Origin: Oceanobacillus manasiensis
GTDB lineage: Bacteria > Bacillota > Bacilli > Bacillales > Amphibacillaceae
DNA: 64,000 bases
Reading direction: 5' to 3'
Assembly: GCF_000724085.1 (NCBI RefSeq)
Contig: NZ_CCDL010000002.1
Span: 1 to 64,000 of the forward strand
Part shown: positions 9,301 through 18,909 of the stretch, one piece after another
How the letters are laid out: each line of letters begins with the position of its first letter
Numbering within the stretch: the first letter of the stretch is position 1
Notes under the pieces: generated by a model
Database searches by the model: none
The model's input: only the letters and a program-made list of their open reading frames with translations
What the model was told of the DNA's origin: nothing
Position numbers and translations under genes: made by a program

Positions 9301-10371
9301 ATGAAACAGGATACACTAGAACTTTTTAGAAACTTGACTGAGTTACAGGGTGCACCAGGAAATGAACATGCTGTAAGGTCTTTTATGAAGCAAGAGCTAA
9401 CAAAATATTCGGATGAAATTATACAAGATAATCTTGGTGGTGTGTTTGGAGTGAAAAATGGGGATGAGAACGGCCCCAAAGTAATGGTCGCAGGTCACAT
9501 GGATGAAGTCGGCTTTATGGTCACACAAATAACCAAAAACGGTATGATCCGGTTTCAAACCCTTGGTGGCTGGTGGAGTCAAGTTCTTCTAGCACAGCGA
9601 GTTCAGGTTATTACCGAAAATGGTCCAGTAGTGGGAGTTATTGGATCTATTCCACCACATAATCTAACAGATGCACAACGTCAAAAACCGATGGAAATAA
9701 AGAACATGCTAATAGACATTGGAGCGGATGACAGGGAAGATGCAGAGAAAATAGGTATTAAGCCTGGACAGCAAATTGTCCCATTGACTCCTTTTACACA
9801 GATGGCTAATGAAAAGAAAATACTTGCTAAAGCTTGGGATAATCGCTACGGATGTGGATTATCCATTGAATTACTAAAAGAACTCCAAGGTGAGAAGCTG
9901 CCGAACCAACTTTTCTCAGGTGCAACTGTTCAGGAAGAGGTAGGTCTTCGCGGTGCTCAAGTAGCTGCTAATATGATTAACCCAGATATTTTTTACGCAC
10001 TAGATGCTTCCCCGGCAAATGATGCGTCTGGTGATAAGGAAGAATTTGGACAGTTAGGTCAAGGAGCTTTATTACGTATCTTTGACCGTTCAATGATCAC
10101 ACATCAGGGTATGAAAGACTTTGTACTTGATACAGCAGAGTCCAATAAAATACCATATCAGTATTTTATTTCCCAAGGAGGAACAGATGCTGGACGTGTC
10201 CACTTGTCTAACAATGGTGTACCTTCAGCTGTCGTTGGGATATGCTCTCGTTATATTCACACTTCTGCTTCTATAATCCATGTTGATGATTATGCAGCAG
10301 CAAAAGAATTGATTGTAAAGCTTGTTAAACAAACGGATGCTAACACAGTAGAGCAGATTAAAAAGGCATAA
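9301..10371 (+). CDS. ytoP: M42 family glutamyl aminopeptidase (YtoP)
   Basis: A metallo-aminopeptidase of the M42 (TET) family, cytosolic and probably dodecameric. Visible metal and catalytic elements are GHMDEVGFM (about residues 65–73), [10 protein letters not shown] (about residues 178–187), QEEVGLRGA (about residues 211–219) with the catalytic Glu pair, LDASP (about residues 237–241), and the C-terminal IHTSAS with the last His ligand. The length of 356 aa fits. SD AAAGGTGGGG precedes the ATG. The 250 bases upstream, between ytzB and ytoP, hold the two divergent promoters, with TATACT at about 9265 a possible -10 box. Confidence 0.9.
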   Translation: MKQDTLELFRNLTELQGAPGNEHAVRSFMKQELTKYSDEIIQDNLGGVFGVKNGDENGPKVMVAGHMDEVGFMVTQITKNGMIRFQTLGGWWSQVLLAQRVQVITENGPVVGVIGSIPPHNLTDAQRQKPMEIKNMLIDIGADDREDAEKIGIKPGQQIVPLTPFTQMANEKKILAKAWDNRYGCGLSIELLKELQGEKLPNQLFSGATVQEEVGLRGAQVAANMINPDIFYALDASPANDASGDKEEFGQLGQGALLRIFDRSMITHQGMKDFVLDTAESNKIPYQYFISQGGTDAGRVHLSNNGVPSAVVGICSRYIHTSASIIHVDDYAAAKELIVKLVKQTDANTVEQIKKA

Positions 10372-10382
10372 TTATAAACATA

Positions 10383-10417
10383 AAAGGCTCTGCTCGGATA
10401 ACGATGCAGAGCTTTTT
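10383..10417 (+). terminator. Terminator after ytoP
   Basis: GCTCTGC at 10387–10393 pairs with GCAGAGC at 10406–10412, flanked by A and T runs. Confidence 0.85.
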
Positions 10418-10448
10418 GACGATGCTATTTTTTTTGAAGGAGTATAAT

Positions 10449-10952
10449 ATGAAAATTGTAGTAGGATCAACGAACCCAACAAAAGTAAAAGCAGTTAGGG
10501 AAGTATTTACGTCACATGACATAGAACCACAAGCTGTCCCATCACACGTGTCTCCACAGCCAATGTCTGATGTAGAAACTCGCAAGGGAGCAATAAATAG
10601 GGCAAGTCAGTGTGTTTTAAGCGAGGGGGCAGATATAGGTATCGGCCTTGAAGGTGGCGTAATGGAAATAGATGGTCAGCTATTTGTATGTAACTGGGGA
10701 GCTCTAGTTACGAAGAATCAAAAATTATATACGGCAAGTGGAGCCCGCATCGTTTTACCAATTGAGTTTGCTAAGCAGTTAAAGGCTGGCAAGGAACTTG
10801 GAGACTTAATGGACACCTATGCCAGTAGGGAAGGTGTTAGAAAAAAGGAAGGTGCGATAGGTATATTTACAAACGATCATGTTAGTCGTCAGGAGATATT
10901 TGAGCATGTCTTAACACTGTTGCGTGGTCAATGGGAGTATTGGTCTTCATAA
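10449..10952 (+). CDS. DUF84 family NTPase (probable inosine/xanthosine triphosphatase, YjjX-like)
   Basis: A 167-residue protein starting MKIVVGSTNPTKVKAV, the classic beginning of the DUF84/YjjX family, which hydrolyses non-canonical purine triphosphates such as ITP and XTP. Further family signs are DIGIGLEGGV at about residues 60–69 and the EGAIGIFT segment near residue 136. The upstream in-frame start at 10404 is rejected because it would lie in the ytoP terminator, while GAAGGAG stands correctly before 10449. Confidence 0.85.
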   Translation: MKIVVGSTNPTKVKAVREVFTSHDIEPQAVPSHVSPQPMSDVETRKGAINRASQCVLSEGADIGIGLEGGVMEIDGQLFVCNWGALVTKNQKLYTASGARIVLPIEFAKQLKAGKELGDLMDTYASREGVRKKEGAIGIFTNDHVSRQEIFEHVLTLLRGQWEYWSS

Positions 10953-10953
10953 T

Positions 10954-10982
10954 AAAAGCAGCGGAATTCCGCTGCTTTTTAT
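10954..10982 (+). terminator. Terminator after the DUF84 gene
   Basis: AAAAGCAGCGG and CCGCTGCTTTT pair around AATT, with T-rich sequence following. Confidence 0.88.
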
Positions 10983-11029
10983 TTTTCCTGATTAAACTGG
11001 AAGTTAAAGCTCAAAAATGAAGTTTCACT

Positions 11030-11470
11030 TTAGGCATAGATATAGGCAAGTACATCTAGAGCTTGGTCAATCGTCTCGACTGTCACGTTAGCTTTATTGC
11101 TTAATTCTTTTAATGGATGGATTAAAGATTCTGGTCTGACGATAATGGTTGGTTTGTTCAGGGCAAGGGCGGTACTGGCATCCATTGCTGTATTCCATTG
11201 TTTATATTGCTCTCCAAACAATGCAATAACAACATCTGACTTGTTCATTAGCACTTCAGTACGCAAATTATTAACACTAGAAGCAGCATCGTCTTTGTAT
11301 AAATTGCTTGGCTGTTTACCTAAAATATCTTCCCCAATATTATCTGATTTCTCATGATTTGTTTGGGGATAGACAAATTGAAGTGGAAGGCTTTTGTCCT
11401 CTGCTTTTTGTTTCAATTTGTTTCGCCAATCATCATGAATTTGCCCTGCTAAATAAACGGTTAGTTCCAT
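11030..11470 (-). CDS. ytoQ: YtoQ family protein (nucleoside 2-deoxyribosyltransferase-like fold)
   Basis: A 146-residue protein of the YtoQ family. The opening LTVYLAGQIHDDWR and the later SDVVIALFGEQYKQWNTAMDA resemble nucleoside 2-deoxyribosyltransferase-type sequences, but no activity is established as far as I know. SD AGGAGGATTG precedes the ATG. It faces the DUF84 NTPase gene, which suggests, weakly, a role in handling unusual nucleotides. A cre-like sequence lies about 55 bases before its start. Confidence 0.85.
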   Translation of the reverse strand: MELTVYLAGQIHDDWRNKLKQKAEDKSLPLQFVYPQTNHEKSDNIGEDILGKQPSNLYKDDAASSVNNLRTEVLMNKSDVVIALFGEQYKQWNTAMDASTALALNKPTIIVRPESLIHPLKELSNKANVTVETIDQALDVLAYIYA

Positions 11471-11524
11471 TACAATCCTCCTCTAATTTTTAAATGTCTT
11501 TACTTTTCTTTATCCTAACGAAAA

Positions 11525-11538
11525 TGTTAGCACTTGCA
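11525..11538 (-). promoter_or_regulatory. cre-like (CcpA) site upstream of ytoQ, weak
   Basis: Read on the minus strand it is TGCAAGTGCTAACA, one mismatch from the consensus TGNAANCGNWNNCA. By my estimate some tens of one-mismatch matches are expected by chance in a window of this size, so only its upstream position makes it worth recording. Confidence 0.25.
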
Positions 11539-11732
11539 AAGAAATTAGTCCTCGTTTTCTTTAAATAGAGTGAAACTTCATTTTATTCGTTTCTATGATA
11601 AGCAGCATCAGACTATATTTTCGATCGAATGTGGCATAGTAGGTAAGAATTATAAATTTGTCTATTATACATAGCCTTGATAATTGAATCTAAAGCAAAA
11701 GAAAGATATGATATGTAAGGGAGTTGATATAA

Positions 11733-12047
11733 ATGAAAAATCTTGAAACAGTAGAGCAATTTAATGAATGGAAAAATAAAGAGAATGTTATCATGTATTT
11801 TACTGCTGGATGGTGTCCGGACTGTGTAGTAATTGAACCGGTTCTTCCAGAGATAGAGGAAGAATTTCCTGCCTATACGTTTATAAAAATAAACCGGGAC
11901 AATTTTATTGAAATCTGCCAGGAACATGACGTTTTTGGGATTCCTAGCTTCCTTGCTTTTTCTAATGGGAAAGAGACAGGAAGGTTTGTCAACAAGAATC
12001 GTAAAACAAAAGAAGAGATAGTGGAATTTATACAGGGACTTTCGTAA
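11733..12047 (+). CDS. ytpP: Thioredoxin family protein YtpP
   Basis: A 104-residue thioredoxin-fold protein with the active site GWCPDC (Cys28 and Cys31) and the cis-Pro loop FGIPSFLAF at about residues 68–76. The CPDC motif differs from the CGPC of TrxA, so the redox partner is probably specialised, but it is unknown. SD AAGGGAGTTG precedes the ATG. It heads the ytpP-ytpQ-ytpR group, which keeps the B. subtilis order. The 262 bases before it hold the ytoQ and ytpP promoters; no strong -35/-10 pair was evident. Confidence 0.9.
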   Translation: MKNLETVEQFNEWKNKENVIMYFTAGWCPDCVVIEPVLPEIEEEFPAYTFIKINRDNFIEICQEHDVFGIPSFLAFSNGKETGRFVNKNRKTKEEIVEFIQGLS

Positions 12048-12109
12048 GCAATATACTAAATCTTTCCCTGTCCTAAGATAGAGGAAGTTTGGGCAAAGGA
12101 GGATGTAAT

Positions 12110-12916
12110 ATGAAAATGACATCTTTGAAACTAAAACAGATCTTGCAAGAACGCTTGTCGAACTCACAATATCACACGTCCTATAATCGGGATAAGGATA
12201 CTTTTCGAGTAGAGTGGAAAGAATCACGACAGGGTATTACCATTACATTGCCTAGTGTTGTGGCAAAATATAATCAGCGTGGCGAAGAAGCAATCGAAGA
12301 ACTCGTTGAACATATCACAGAGGCACTAAAAATTATGAATGAGGAACACCATTTAGCTGGAAAGGAAAAAAACATCTTTCCAGTTATTAGAGCGACCTCA
12401 TTTCCTAGTAAAACAAAAGCTAATAAAGAGCTGATTTACAAGGAACATACTGCAGAAACTCGTATCTACTATGCCTTGGATTTAGGTAAATCCTATCGTC
12501 TAATTGACAGGGAATTGCTTGATAGTGAAGGATGGACAGAAGATAGAATTAATGAGATAGCAACATTTAATTTGCGATCTCTTGACTGTGATTATAAAAA
12601 AGACACGGTAGCCGATAATGACTTTTATTTTATCGCGAAACAAGATGGCTATGATGCAAGTAGAATATTAAATGAAGCTTTTTTAGAAGAGATGAAAGCA
12701 AACTTTACAGGAGAAATGGCTGTGGCTGTTCCTCACCAAGACGTTATGATTATAGCCGATATTCAAAACAAAACAGGCTATGATGTTTTGGCACAAATGA
12801 ATATGAAGTTTTTCGCAGAAGGGCGAATACCGATCACGTCTCTACCGTTTATTTATGAAGACAAGCAATTAGAGCCGGTATTTATTCTTGCAAAAAATAA
12901 ACCAGAGAACCAATAG
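12110..12916 (+). CDS. ytpQ: DUF1444 family protein YtpQ
   Basis: A 268-residue soluble protein of the DUF1444 family with unknown function. Recognisable stretches are FPVIRATSFPSKT (about residues 98–110) and YALDLGKSYRLID (about residues 124–136). It starts at the ATG at 12110 after AAAGGAGGATGT; a TTG at 12089 in the same frame lies before that SD and is rejected. It sits between ytpP (62 bases) and ytpR (17 bases), and the three are conserved together in Bacillus, which suggests a shared role. Confidence 0.88.
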   Translation: MKMTSLKLKQILQERLSNSQYHTSYNRDKDTFRVEWKESRQGITITLPSVVAKYNQRGEEAIEELVEHITEALKIMNEEHHLAGKEKNIFPVIRATSFPSKTKANKELIYKEHTAETRIYYALDLGKSYRLIDRELLDSEGWTEDRINEIATFNLRSLDCDYKKDTVADNDFYFIAKQDGYDASRILNEAFLEEMKANFTGEMAVAVPHQDVMIIADIQNKTGYDVLAQMNMKFFAEGRIPITSLPFIYEDKQLEPVFILAKNKPENQ

Positions 12917-12933
12917 GGAAGGATAGTTGTTAA

Positions 12934-13536
12934 ATGGACGTATTTTATAATCCAGATGGAATTGGTGATATCCTCATCATACCACTAAAAACGGGTAATC
13001 GATATGAGCTTACACATGAAAAGACAGGAGATATTACAAGAATAACGGATTCAGAAGGGGAAATATTAGGTTACAATATTTTTCAAGCTTCTAGTCATTT
13101 CTCTAAGCTGACAAACGGAAAAAATACTATGACAGAAGATTTGCTAAATGAACTTAAGGATTTATTTTCAAAAGAGAATGTGACAGACTCATTAGACTTT
13201 GATCTCTCGCCAAAATTTGTAGTAGGTCATGTCTTAAGTAAAGAACAACATGAAAATGCAGATAAACTTAGTGTTTGTCAAGTAGATGTTGGGACTGAAA
13301 CATTACAAATAGTCTGTGGGGCACCTAATATTGATAAAGATCAGTATGTAGTGGTTGCAAAGGTCGGTGCTACGATGCCAAGTGGGTTGCAGATTAAACC
13401 GACAGAATTACGTGGTGTACCATCGAATGGTATGATATGTTCGCAAAAAGAGTTGGGCCTACCAAATGCTCCAAAAGAGAAAGGAATTTATGTCTTGGAG
13501 AAAACTTATAAACCAGGGGATACGTTCACTTTTTAA
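12934..13536 (+). CDS. ytpR: YtpR, tRNA-binding (EMAP/PheT-like) domain protein
   Basis: A 200-residue protein. The N-terminal half (residues 1–90) is the DUF4479-type domain found in front of this family. The C-terminal half (about residues 95–198) is an OB-fold tRNA-binding domain as in PheRS beta, with [27 protein letters not shown] and the [13 protein letters not shown] loop. This lets it bind RNA, but the target is not known. It ends the ytpPQR operon, which is followed by a terminator. Confidence 0.9.
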   Translation: MDVFYNPDGIGDILIIPLKTGNRYELTHEKTGDITRITDSEGEILGYNIFQASSHFSKLTNGKNTMTEDLLNELKDLFSKENVTDSLDFDLSPKFVVGHVLSKEQHENADKLSVCQVDVGTETLQIVCGAPNIDKDQYVVVAKVGATMPSGLQIKPTELRGVPSNGMICSQKELGLPNAPKEKGIYVLEKTYKPGDTFTF

Positions 13537-13578
13537 CTGGGAGACTATGTGTCAAAACACATTGGAAAGCCAAACGAG

Positions 13579-13613
13579 AACAACCTTTGTTAATACATAG
13601 GTTGTTTTTCTTT
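13579..13613 (+). terminator. Terminator after ytpR
   Basis: AACAACCT and AGGTTGTT form an 8-bp stem with a 12-base loop, followed by TTTCTTTTT. Confidence 0.85.
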
Positions 13614-13686
13614 TTGAGATCTACAATCCAAATAAAAACTGTTAGAATGGTATTATACGACTTATGTATGAAATGAGTGATTAAAC

Positions 13687-15960
13687 ATGTGGGATCAGTG
13701 GAAAAAAAAGATAAAAGCAATCTTTGCAGAAGAGGAAGAGAAGGAACAACCAGAGAATAAACAACAGAACAGGCAAACACAGGATTTGCAGGCAAAGATG
13801 ATGTATCAATATCCAAATAAACCAGCTTTTCGATTTCCTGTAATCCCAGATCAACGTGACGAATCCGTGTCAGACTCGACTGTTTCCTCAAAACCTGAAG
13901 TGAGGAAAAGAGAGGTAAATGTTGAACATAAACGACCTATAAAAAAAGAAGAAAGTAATACAAATTACGGAAACAAAGTCCAAAAGAAAGACATTGACAC
14001 TCCATTTAAACGGACAGAGGTTCCTTCGCCAATTTATGGGTTTCAACAACGCAAAAAAAATAAACATATTGAAGATGTTCCTGCATTCAAGCGGAAAGAG
14101 GAAAGAGATACACCACAATTACCAGTTATAAATGAAGAAGTGGATAAGGCGGAAGAAATACAAAAAACAGAGTTTGAAGATAGAGAAAACGTAGTGGAAC
14201 AAGTGGCGGCAACTATGGAACAGATTTCACCTGTAGAAAGTGAGCAGAAAAAGGAATCTGCAGATAAGTCGCTTGAGGAATCATTTTCACAACCCAACTC
14301 TGTGCGCGAAGAAGATCTGTCGGAATCGTCTTTACCTAAAGAAAAAGAGAGCAGGCGTCGAAACAGTACAGGATCTGGAAATAGAACATCTAGTCAAGGT
14401 CCATTTAATGTAATCATGACACCAAGGGATAAGAAGCAACTATTCGAAAAAAGAAAACAACAGGAACAACAAATGAAATTGAAAGCAATGAACAACACTT
14501 CTACGACTACAGAACCTGTCGTGGAAGAGAATGTTGGCTCTACCAATGCTTCCATTCCTGTTCACCTTTTAAATGATCCAATTCAAAAAGAAGATTCGGA
14601 TCATGAGTGGATAGAAGGACAACAACAATTACTTGAACAAACATTAAAGCACTTTAATGTTCGAGCTAAAGTAGTAAATGCTACACAAGGACCTTCTGTT
14701 ACTCGATTTGAAGTACAACCAGAGCTTGGAGTAAAAGTGAGTAAGGTGAAAAACCTTAGCGATGATCTGAAATTAAATATGGCTGCTAAGGATATCCGAA
14801 TTGAGGCACCAATACCTGGTAAAAATACTATCGGAATAGAAATTCCTAACCCCAATCCAGAGATGGTTGGATTACAAGGAATATTTGAATCAAAAGCATT
14901 TAAAGAAAACGCATCGCCCTTAACCATTGCCCTTGGGTTAAGTATTGAAGGTCACCCGTTAATAACAAACATTCAAAAAATGCCACATGGGTTAATTGCT
15001 GGTGCGACAGGTTCTGGAAAAAGTGTCTGTATTAATACTATTTTAATTAGCCTTTTGTATAAAGCCAGCCATGAGGATGTTAAGTTTCTACTTATTGACC
15101 CTAAAATGGTGGAATTAGCTCCTTATAACGGGATTCCTCACCTTGTTTCTCCTGTTATTACAGATGTCAAAGCAGCTACTGCTGCCTTAAAGTGGGCGGT
15201 TAGTGAAATGGAATCACGTTATGAACGCTTTGTTCAAGAAGGAGTGCGAGATCTTGAGCGGTTCAATCAAAAAGTATTGAAACAGGGAAGACAAGCTGAA
15301 AAAATGCCATACATTGTTATTGTTATCGATGAGCTTGCAGATTTAATGATGATGTCTCCACAGGATGTTGAGGAAGCAATTAGTCGTATAGCACAAAAGG
15401 CCAGAGCTTGTGGAATTCATTTGCTATTAGCTACACAACGCCCGTCAGTTGATGTTATAACTGGTTTGATTAAATCAAACATTCCAACCCGTATAGCGTT
15501 TAGTGTATCTTCTCAAGTGGATTCACGAACAATTCTAGATACAGCTGGCGCAGATAAATTGCTAGGTAAAGGGGATATGCTGTTTATCGAGAATGGGGCA
15601 GGGAAAAGCATTCGGCTGCAGGGTCCTTTTGTTTCAGATGAAGAGATTGAGCGGGTTACAAGTTTTGCTAGAGGGTTAGCTGAGCCGAACTATTTATTTG
15701 AACAGGAACAGCTCCTGGAGCAGCTTGCAACAGATGAAGAAGAAGATGAACTAACGGAAGAGGCCATCCAGTTTGTCTTAGAACAGAATAGTGCAAGCAC
15801 TTCACTTCTCCAACGACATTTTAAGATTGGTTATAATCGTGCAGCCCGTCTAATTGACGCGCTTGAAATGAAAGGGATAATATCCGGGCAAAATGGTAGC
15901 AAGCCACGAGATGTCTTGGCAACGAAAGCGCAGATTGAGGAATGGCAGCTGAACGATTAG
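13687..15960 (+). CDS. sftA: DNA translocase SftA (FtsK/SpoIIIE family)
   Basis: A septum-associated ATP-driven DNA pump that clears chromosomal DNA from the closing division site. There is no membrane segment, which separates SftA from SpoIIIE/FtsK. Residues 1–300 are a charged, low-complexity linker. The motor domain follows, with Walker A GATGSGKSV (about residues 438–446) and Walker B VIDELADLMM (about residues 546–555). A C-terminal winged-helix gamma domain covers about residues 688–750. At 757 aa it is shorter than the 952-residue B. subtilis protein as I recall it, the loss being in the linker. It has its own start region after the ytpR terminator. Confidence 0.93.
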   Translation: MWDQWKKKIKAIFAEEEEKEQPENKQQNRQTQDLQAKMMYQYPNKPAFRFPVIPDQRDESVSDSTVSSKPEVRKREVNVEHKRPIKKEESNTNYGNKVQKKDIDTPFKRTEVPSPIYGFQQRKKNKHIEDVPAFKRKEERDTPQLPVINEEVDKAEEIQKTEFEDRENVVEQVAATMEQISPVESEQKKESADKSLEESFSQPNSVREEDLSESSLPKEKESRRRNSTGSGNRTSSQGPFNVIMTPRDKKQLFEKRKQQEQQMKLKAMNNTSTTTEPVVEENVGSTNASIPVHLLNDPIQKEDSDHEWIEGQQQLLEQTLKHFNVRAKVVNATQGPSVTRFEVQPELGVKVSKVKNLSDDLKLNMAAKDIRIEAPIPGKNTIGIEIPNPNPEMVGLQGIFESKAFKENASPLTIALGLSIEGHPLITNIQKMPHGLIAGATGSGKSVCINTILISLLYKASHEDVKFLLIDPKMVELAPYNGIPHLVSPVITDVKAATAALKWAVSEMESRYERFVQEGVRDLERFNQKVLKQGRQAEKMPYIVIVIDELADLMMMSPQDVEEAISRIAQKARACGIHLLLATQRPSVDVITGLIKSNIPTRIAFSVSSQVDSRTILDTAGADKLLGKGDMLFIENGAGKSIRLQGPFVSDEEIERVTSFARGLAEPNYLFEQEQLLEQLATDEEEDELTEEAIQFVLEQNSASTSLLQRHFKIGYNRAARLIDALEMKGIISGQNGSKPRDVLATKAQIEEWQLND

Positions 15961-16030
15961 CCTTGTTTCCTATAACCTTTTTCTATATGATAAGAGAAAA
16001 CAGATTACTAGAAGTAAGGAGAAACAACTA

Positions 16031-17140
16031 ATGAAGGAAATCTCACAGAAATTACAAGGGAAAATCAACCGTTTAACGAATAAAACGTTTAAATTTGATG
16101 AACGAATTCGTGAAGGTTGGTTCTCCGCAGTATATTTTTTAAAAACAAAGGAAATAGCAGAAAACAAACTACCGGATAATAGTGTCACAATGCAATTTTT
16201 TCAAAAGGAGAACGCAGTATTATGTGGGACGGATGAAGCGATCGCATTGCTACATACTTTTGCAAAAGAACCCGAGACACTAGAAATACATTCTCTTAAA
16301 GATGGTGACAAAATCAGTCCATTTGAAACGGTGCTTACAATCACTGGAGCATATCAACAATTTGGTTTTCTGGAAGGAATTATTGATGGAATATTGGCAA
16401 GAAGAACATCTGTCGCCACAAATGTATACAATGTCGTAAAAGCAGGCAGAACCTCCGGTAAGCAGAAACCTGTCATCTTTATGGGGGATAGGGATGACCA
16501 CTATACACAGCAGGCTGGAGACGGTTATGCTGCATTCATTGGCGGATCATCTGCACAGGCTACACATGCTATGAATGAATGGTGGGGAAAAGAAGGGATG
16601 GGAACAATGCCGCACGCAATGATTCAGATGTTCCGCGGTGATATTGTTGCAGCCTCAAAAGCCTATCATGAAATGTATCCAAACGATGATCTTGTCGCAC
16701 TTGTTGATTATAATAACGATGTTATAACTGATTCTTTAAAGGTTGCGCATGAATTTGGCAGGGATCTAAAAGGCGTACGTCTAGATACTTCCAGAACCCT
16801 TGTTGATAAGTATTTTTTGAGGAATCACCATGTTATGGGAACCTTTGACCCTCGTGGTGTAAACCCTGAACTTATTTTTGCACTTAGAAAAGCATTAGAT
16901 GATGAAGGATTTGATTACGTAAAAATTATGGTTAGCGGTGGATTCACTGAAGAACGTATTACCTCTTTTGAAAAAAACGGAGTGCCTGTTGATTTGTATG
17001 GAGTTGGTGGCAGCCTATTAAAAATTAACATAGGGTTTACCGGTGATAACGTATTACTAAACGGGACACCTGAGGCAAAAGAAGGTAGGCGCTATCGACC
17101 AAATCCCCGACTTGAGAAGGTAGAATTTCAGGAAATATAA
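16031..17140 (+). CDS. Nicotinate phosphoribosyltransferase family protein
   Basis: A 369-residue type II phosphoribosyltransferase related to nicotinate PRTase, which joins nicotinic acid and PRPP in NAD salvage. Family signs include GFLEGIIDGILARRTSVATN (start-side barrel), GGSSAQATHAMNEW, the GVRLDTSRTL strand and the C-terminal VSGGFTEERI and YGVGGSLL phosphate-binding loops. It is shorter than the usual PncB (about 480 aa), so the exact substrate is open. SD AAGGAGAAAC lies before the ATG. It sits between sftA and murC, where I do not recall a gene in B. subtilis, and 70 bases after sftA, so it may be cotranscribed. Confidence 0.82.
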   Translation: MKEISQKLQGKINRLTNKTFKFDERIREGWFSAVYFLKTKEIAENKLPDNSVTMQFFQKENAVLCGTDEAIALLHTFAKEPETLEIHSLKDGDKISPFETVLTITGAYQQFGFLEGIIDGILARRTSVATNVYNVVKAGRTSGKQKPVIFMGDRDDHYTQQAGDGYAAFIGGSSAQATHAMNEWWGKEGMGTMPHAMIQMFRGDIVAASKAYHEMYPNDDLVALVDYNNDVITDSLKVAHEFGRDLKGVRLDTSRTLVDKYFLRNHHVMGTFDPRGVNPELIFALRKALDDEGFDYVKIMVSGGFTEERITSFEKNGVPVDLYGVGGSLLKINIGFTGDNVLLNGTPEAKEGRRYRPNPRLEKVEFQEI

Positions 17141-17271
17141 GTGTATGGCCGTTGTAGCAACTTATTATTTAATTCCTTCTCTCATTTTGATATAATAACA
17201 AAATAGGTGTGAAAATTTATCAGCAAGTTAGTTAAATAATCCTTTTTACGCACAATTTGGAGGTTCTTTTT

Positions 17272-18576
17272 ATGACAACTTACCATTTTATTGGTATAAA
17301 GGGGACGGGAATGAGTGCTCTCGCCCAGATTCTTCATGATTCAGGGGAAAGAGTACAGGGCTCCGATGTGGAAAAGCATTTTTTTACACAGGAAGCATTG
17401 GAGGCTAAAAACATTCCGATTCTCCCATTTTCAGCAACAAATATTAAAGAAGATTGTACAATAATTGCAGGGAACGCTTTTTCTGATGACCAAATTGAAA
17501 TTAAAGAAGCAAAAAGACAAGGTTTAACATTCTATAGATATCATGAGTTTCTAGGAGAGTGGCTAAAACAATATACAAGCATAGCTGTTACAGGTGCACA
17601 TGGTAAAACGTCAACAACTGGGCTACTGGCACATGTTTTAGATGAAACGTTTCCGATATCCTATTTGATTGGTGATGGTACTGGCAAAGGACACGTCGAT
17701 AGCCGCTATTTTGTTTTTGAAGCGTGCGAATATCGTAGGCATTTTCTTAGATATGAACCTGACTATGCTATTATGACCAACATTGATTTCGATCATCCAG
17801 ATTATTTCACAAGCATAGATGATGTATTTGAAGCATTTCAATCTATGGCAGATCAGGTGAAAAAGGGAATTATTGCTTGTGGAGACGATGAAGAGCTTCA
17901 GAAGATTCAAGCAAAGGTACCGGTTGTTTATTACGGATTTGCTACTACAAATGATTTCCAGGCCCAAAATGTGGTTGAAACGGATGCAGGAACGACATTT
18001 GATGTCTTTGTACGAAACACGTATTATGAAACATTTACAATACCGATGTACGGGAACCATAATGTTTTAAATGCACTATCTGTTATCGCGATTTGTCATT
18101 ATGAAGAGATTAATGCCCAAGATATTAAAAAAATGGCAACTTTTGGTGGTGTTAAACGTAGATTTACGGAGAAAACGTTAGCCAACCAAGTATTGATTGA
18201 TGATTACGCTCACCATCCAAAAGAAATTACGGCAACCATCGATTCAGCAAGAAAGAAATATCCAAATAAAGAGGTTGTCGCTATCTTTCAACCACATACG
18301 TTTACAAGAACAAAAACGTTTTTGGACGAATTTGCTGAGAGCCTTTCACTAGCCGATCATGTGTATTTATGTGATATATTCGGATCTGCAAGGGAAGAAG
18401 CGGGTAAATTAACGGTAAATGATTTACAAAAACGAATTGAAGGTAGTTCTGTCCTACAGCTTGACAATACAGATGTATTAGAACAATACGAGGATGGAGT
18501 ACTTGTTTTCATGGGCGCTGGAGACATACAAAAATTCCAGCAAGCATATGAAGAAAAGAAAAACGTACGTAATTAA
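17272..18576 (+). CDS. murC: UDP-N-acetylmuramate--L-alanine ligase MurC
   Basis: Adds the first residue, L-alanine, of the peptidoglycan stem peptide; a cytosolic ATP-dependent Mur ligase of 434 aa. It begins [15 protein letters not shown] (UDP-binding Rossmann motif), has the ATP loop [12 protein letters not shown] at about residues 107–118, and a C-terminal ligase domain with [10 protein letters not shown] at about residues 305–314. The start is the ATG at 17272, behind TTGGAGG; the in-frame TTG at 17257 is part of that SD. A TATAAT box at about 17190 could serve as its promoter, but the -35 is weak. Confidence 0.95.
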   Translation: MTTYHFIGIKGTGMSALAQILHDSGERVQGSDVEKHFFTQEALEAKNIPILPFSATNIKEDCTIIAGNAFSDDQIEIKEAKRQGLTFYRYHEFLGEWLKQYTSIAVTGAHGKTSTTGLLAHVLDETFPISYLIGDGTGKGHVDSRYFVFEACEYRRHFLRYEPDYAIMTNIDFDHPDYFTSIDDVFEAFQSMADQVKKGIIACGDDEELQKIQAKVPVVYYGFATTNDFQAQNVVETDAGTTFDVFVRNTYYETFTIPMYGNHNVLNALSVIAICHYEEINAQDIKKMATFGGVKRRFTEKTLANQVLIDDYAHHPKEITATIDSARKKYPNKEVVAIFQPHTFTRTKTFLDEFAESLSLADHVYLCDIFGSAREEAGKLTVNDLQKRIEGSSVLQLDNTDVLEQYEDGVLVFMGAGDIQKFQQAYEEKKNVRN

Positions 18577-18585
18577 TTGGGAAAT

Positions 18586-18609
18586 AAAGAATCTGATTTT
18601 CAGGTTCTT
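18586..18609 (+). terminator. Terminator after murC
   Basis: AAGAATCTGA and TCAGGTTCTT form a stem with a G·T pair, followed by TTTTC. Confidence 0.85.
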
Positions 18610-18697
18610 TTTTCTTTTGGTTAAAAAGAGGAAATAGCAATTATGTTCATAGCATAAACCTGATATACATGTAGATATTAATATTAGCAATGATATT

Positions 18698-18724
18698 AAA
18701 GGATTCGTTACATATTTGTCGAAT
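18698..18724 (+). promoter_or_regulatory. Probable sigma-H promoter of ytxGH
   Basis: AAAGGATTC (-35, consensus RnAGGAwWW), an 11-base spacer and GTCGAAT (-10, consensus RnnGAAT). It lies about 50 bases upstream of the sigma-B promoter for the same genes. The homologous B. subtilis operon (csb40, ytxGHJ) is known to use both factors, which makes chance less likely. Confidence 0.6.
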
Positions 18725-18752
18725 TAATTGTTATAGACATTTAGTTAAGCAT

Positions 18753-18777
18753 GTTTAGTACTTTTATGTTAGGGTAT
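18753..18777 (+). promoter_or_regulatory. Probable sigma-B (general stress) promoter of ytxGH
   Basis: GTTTAG at 18753–18758, a 13-base spacer and GGGTAT at 18772–18777, very close to the sigma-B consensus GTTTaa-N13-15-GGGTAt. This places the start site near 18784, giving a leader of about 125 bases before ytxG. The rest of the 333-base gap after murC holds the terminator and the sigma-H site. Confidence 0.75.
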
Positions 18778-18909
18778 TTATAATAAAGGATTATTGTTGG
18801 TATAATTAATACGATTAATTTATACTTAAATGGCTTAATGGTTTACCTTATTAACTATATCCAGTCCAGTAGCCATACTAATCATGACAGAAGGGGTTGA
18901 TACTACAAA

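Noticed and set aside
11613-12227. A 204-codon open frame on the minus strand across ytpP
   Set aside because: It lies opposite the clear thioredoxin gene ytpP, has no ribosome binding site, and its product is a Phe/Tyr/Cys/Ser-rich string typical of antisense frames of coding DNA.
13888-14297. Minus-strand open frames across the sftA linker
   Set aside because: They arise from the low-complexity GAA/AAA-rich linker of SftA read backwards and have no start signals.
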